Below are positions 63,370 to 64,000 of a stretch of 64,000 nt of DNA, piece by piece. This DNA is from an uncultured Erythrobacter sp. Its GTDB lineage: Bacteria; Pseudomonadota; Alphaproteobacteria; Sphingomonadales; Sphingomonadaceae. Below the pieces are notes generated by a model that was not told the DNA's origin, ran no database searches, and saw only the letters and a program-made list of their open reading frames with translations. The stretch lies in assembly GCF_947502395.1 (NCBI RefSeq), contig NZ_CANMZM010000003.1, forward strand, positions 434,001-498,000. The letters run 5' to 3'. The first letter of the stretch is position 1. Each line of letters opens with the position of its first letter. The translations under genes and the position numbers were made by a program.

Positions 63370-64000
63370 ATGATCGACCTGCTTGGCAATTCTGGCGAAA
63401 CCTATGGCTCGCAAGGGCGCTTTGAGCACGATCCCGTGACTGGCGCTTTGGTTCCTACGGTGGTTGAACAATCGAGTCGCGGTGAGCGTGCGTTCGACAT
63501 CTTCTCGCGCCTGCTGCGTGAGCGGATCGTGTTTGTGACCGGTCAGGTTGAAGACAATATGGCTTCGCTTATTGTCGCACAGCTGTTGTTCCTCGAAAGT
63601 GAAAACCCTTCCAAGCCGATCAGCATGTATATCAACTCGCCTGGGGGCGTAGTGACGGCTGGCATGGCGATCCATGACACCATGCAATACATCAAGCCAC
63701 GTGTGTCGACCGTATGCATCGGTCAGGCCGCCTCTATGGGTAGCTTCCTCCTGGCAGCAGGTGAGCCCGGCATGCGTGTGGCACTTCCGAATGCGCGGAT
63801 CATGGTTCACCAACCTTCTGGCGGCGCACGCGGAATGGCTTCCGATATCGAGATCCAGGCCCGCGAGATCTTGCGCATTCGCACCCGTCTCAACGACCTT
63901 TATGTGAAGTACACCGGCCAAAGCCTCGACGAGATCGAAGAGGCAATGGACCGTGATACCTTCCTCGAAGCGCAAGAAGCCAAGGACTTTGGGCTTGTTG
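63370..64000 (+). CDS. clpP: ATP-dependent Clp protease proteolytic subunit (truncated by window end)
   Basis: A 210-codon partial ORF running off the window, so it is missing from the track. ClpP forms the tetradecameric chamber used with ClpX or ClpA. It reads [10 protein letters not shown]...[39 protein letters not shown], the catalytic Ser in [14 protein letters not shown], His in [11 protein letters not shown], and Asp in the last segment ([16 protein letters not shown]). Start at ATG 63370. A strand switch and the amidase separate it from tig. Confidence 0.96.
   Translation, partial: MIDLLGNSGETYGSQGRFEHDPVTGALVPTVVEQSSRGERAFDIFSRLLRERIVFVTGQVEDNMASLIVAQLLFLESENPSKPISMYINSPGGVVTAGMAIHDTMQYIKPRVSTVCIGQAASMGSFLLAAGEPGMRVALPNARIMVHQPSGGARGMASDIEIQAREILRIRTRLNDLYVKYTGQSLDEIEEAMDRDTFLEAQEAKDFGLV

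Noticed and set aside
1-64000. CRISPR arrays, prophage, IS elements, toxin-antitoxin pairs, secondary-metabolite clusters
   Set aside because: Read-through on both strands showed no regularly spaced repeats, no transposase or integrase motifs and no recognisable phage or synthase genes.

Overview
The window looks like chromosome from an alphaproteobacterium of the Sphingomonadales, most likely the Erythrobacter/Altererythrobacter group. This is inferred from gene content and order: RcdA (DUF1465), DUF465 and DUF3297 proteins, a complete-looking zwf-edd-glk cluster, EI-Ntr (ptsP), small SPOR and Sel1 proteins, and a moderately high GC content judged by eye. I ran no database search. The DNA is gene-dense, with about 60 genes, two tRNAs, no rRNA, no CRISPR array and no recognisable IS element, integrase or prophage.

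Layout: 1-5.7 kb holds the tail of an arsC-like gene, an MFS transporter, a membrane protein, lipB with a coupled lipoprotein gene, an Old Yellow Enzyme and an EamA transporter. At 5.66-6.36 kb a decayed GIY-YIG nuclease gene lies between two nearly identical, oppositely oriented palindromes. At 6.4-12.8 kb are nadA, an acyl-CoA ligase, a two-gene unknown membrane/coiled-coil cassette with AT-richer coding, an MBL hydrolase and glpK. At 12.8-20.8 kb are rcdA, two tiny DUF465 genes, ptsP, a RodZ-like gene, a cpoB/ybgF-like gene, tilS and an L,D-transpeptidase. At 20.9-29.2 kb zwf, edd, glk and a very divergent PEP-carboxylase-like gene form a tightly overlapping operon (Entner-Doudoroff entry), with a divergent LacI-type regulator and a clear palindromic operator between them.

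At 29.3-38.5 kb are rimO, a DUF1761 protein, a serS-surE-potassium channel run, a lipoprotein divergent from a PiuC-type hydroxylase, and a DUF3311/sodium symporter pair. At 38.8-45.1 kb are a secreted molybdenum hydroxylase (IorB/IorA-like) and a tricorn-type protease. At 45.5-50.2 kb are tRNA-Val, sppA, and a pyrB carrying an extra N-terminal helix-turn-helix-like domain, coupled to a dihydroorotase homologue that has lost its metal ligands. At 50.3-54.3 kb a ParA ATPase, a ribbon-helix-helix protein and a TPR-SPOR lipoprotein lie opposite a Sel1-SPOR protein. At 54.4-64 kb are a DUF418 protein, bfd and bfr (iron storage and release), DUF2721, der, a CHAP hydrolase, a DUF3297 protein, tRNA-Leu, trigger factor with a histone-H1-like tail, a secreted amidase and the start of clpP.

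The most interesting items are the HTH-ATCase plus pseudo-dihydroorotase pair, the PEPC-like protein at the end of the Entner-Doudoroff operon with altered catalytic motifs, the palindrome-bracketed GIY-YIG cassette, the ParA/RHH/SPOR locus, and the unknown two-gene cassette at 9.1-10.4 kb.
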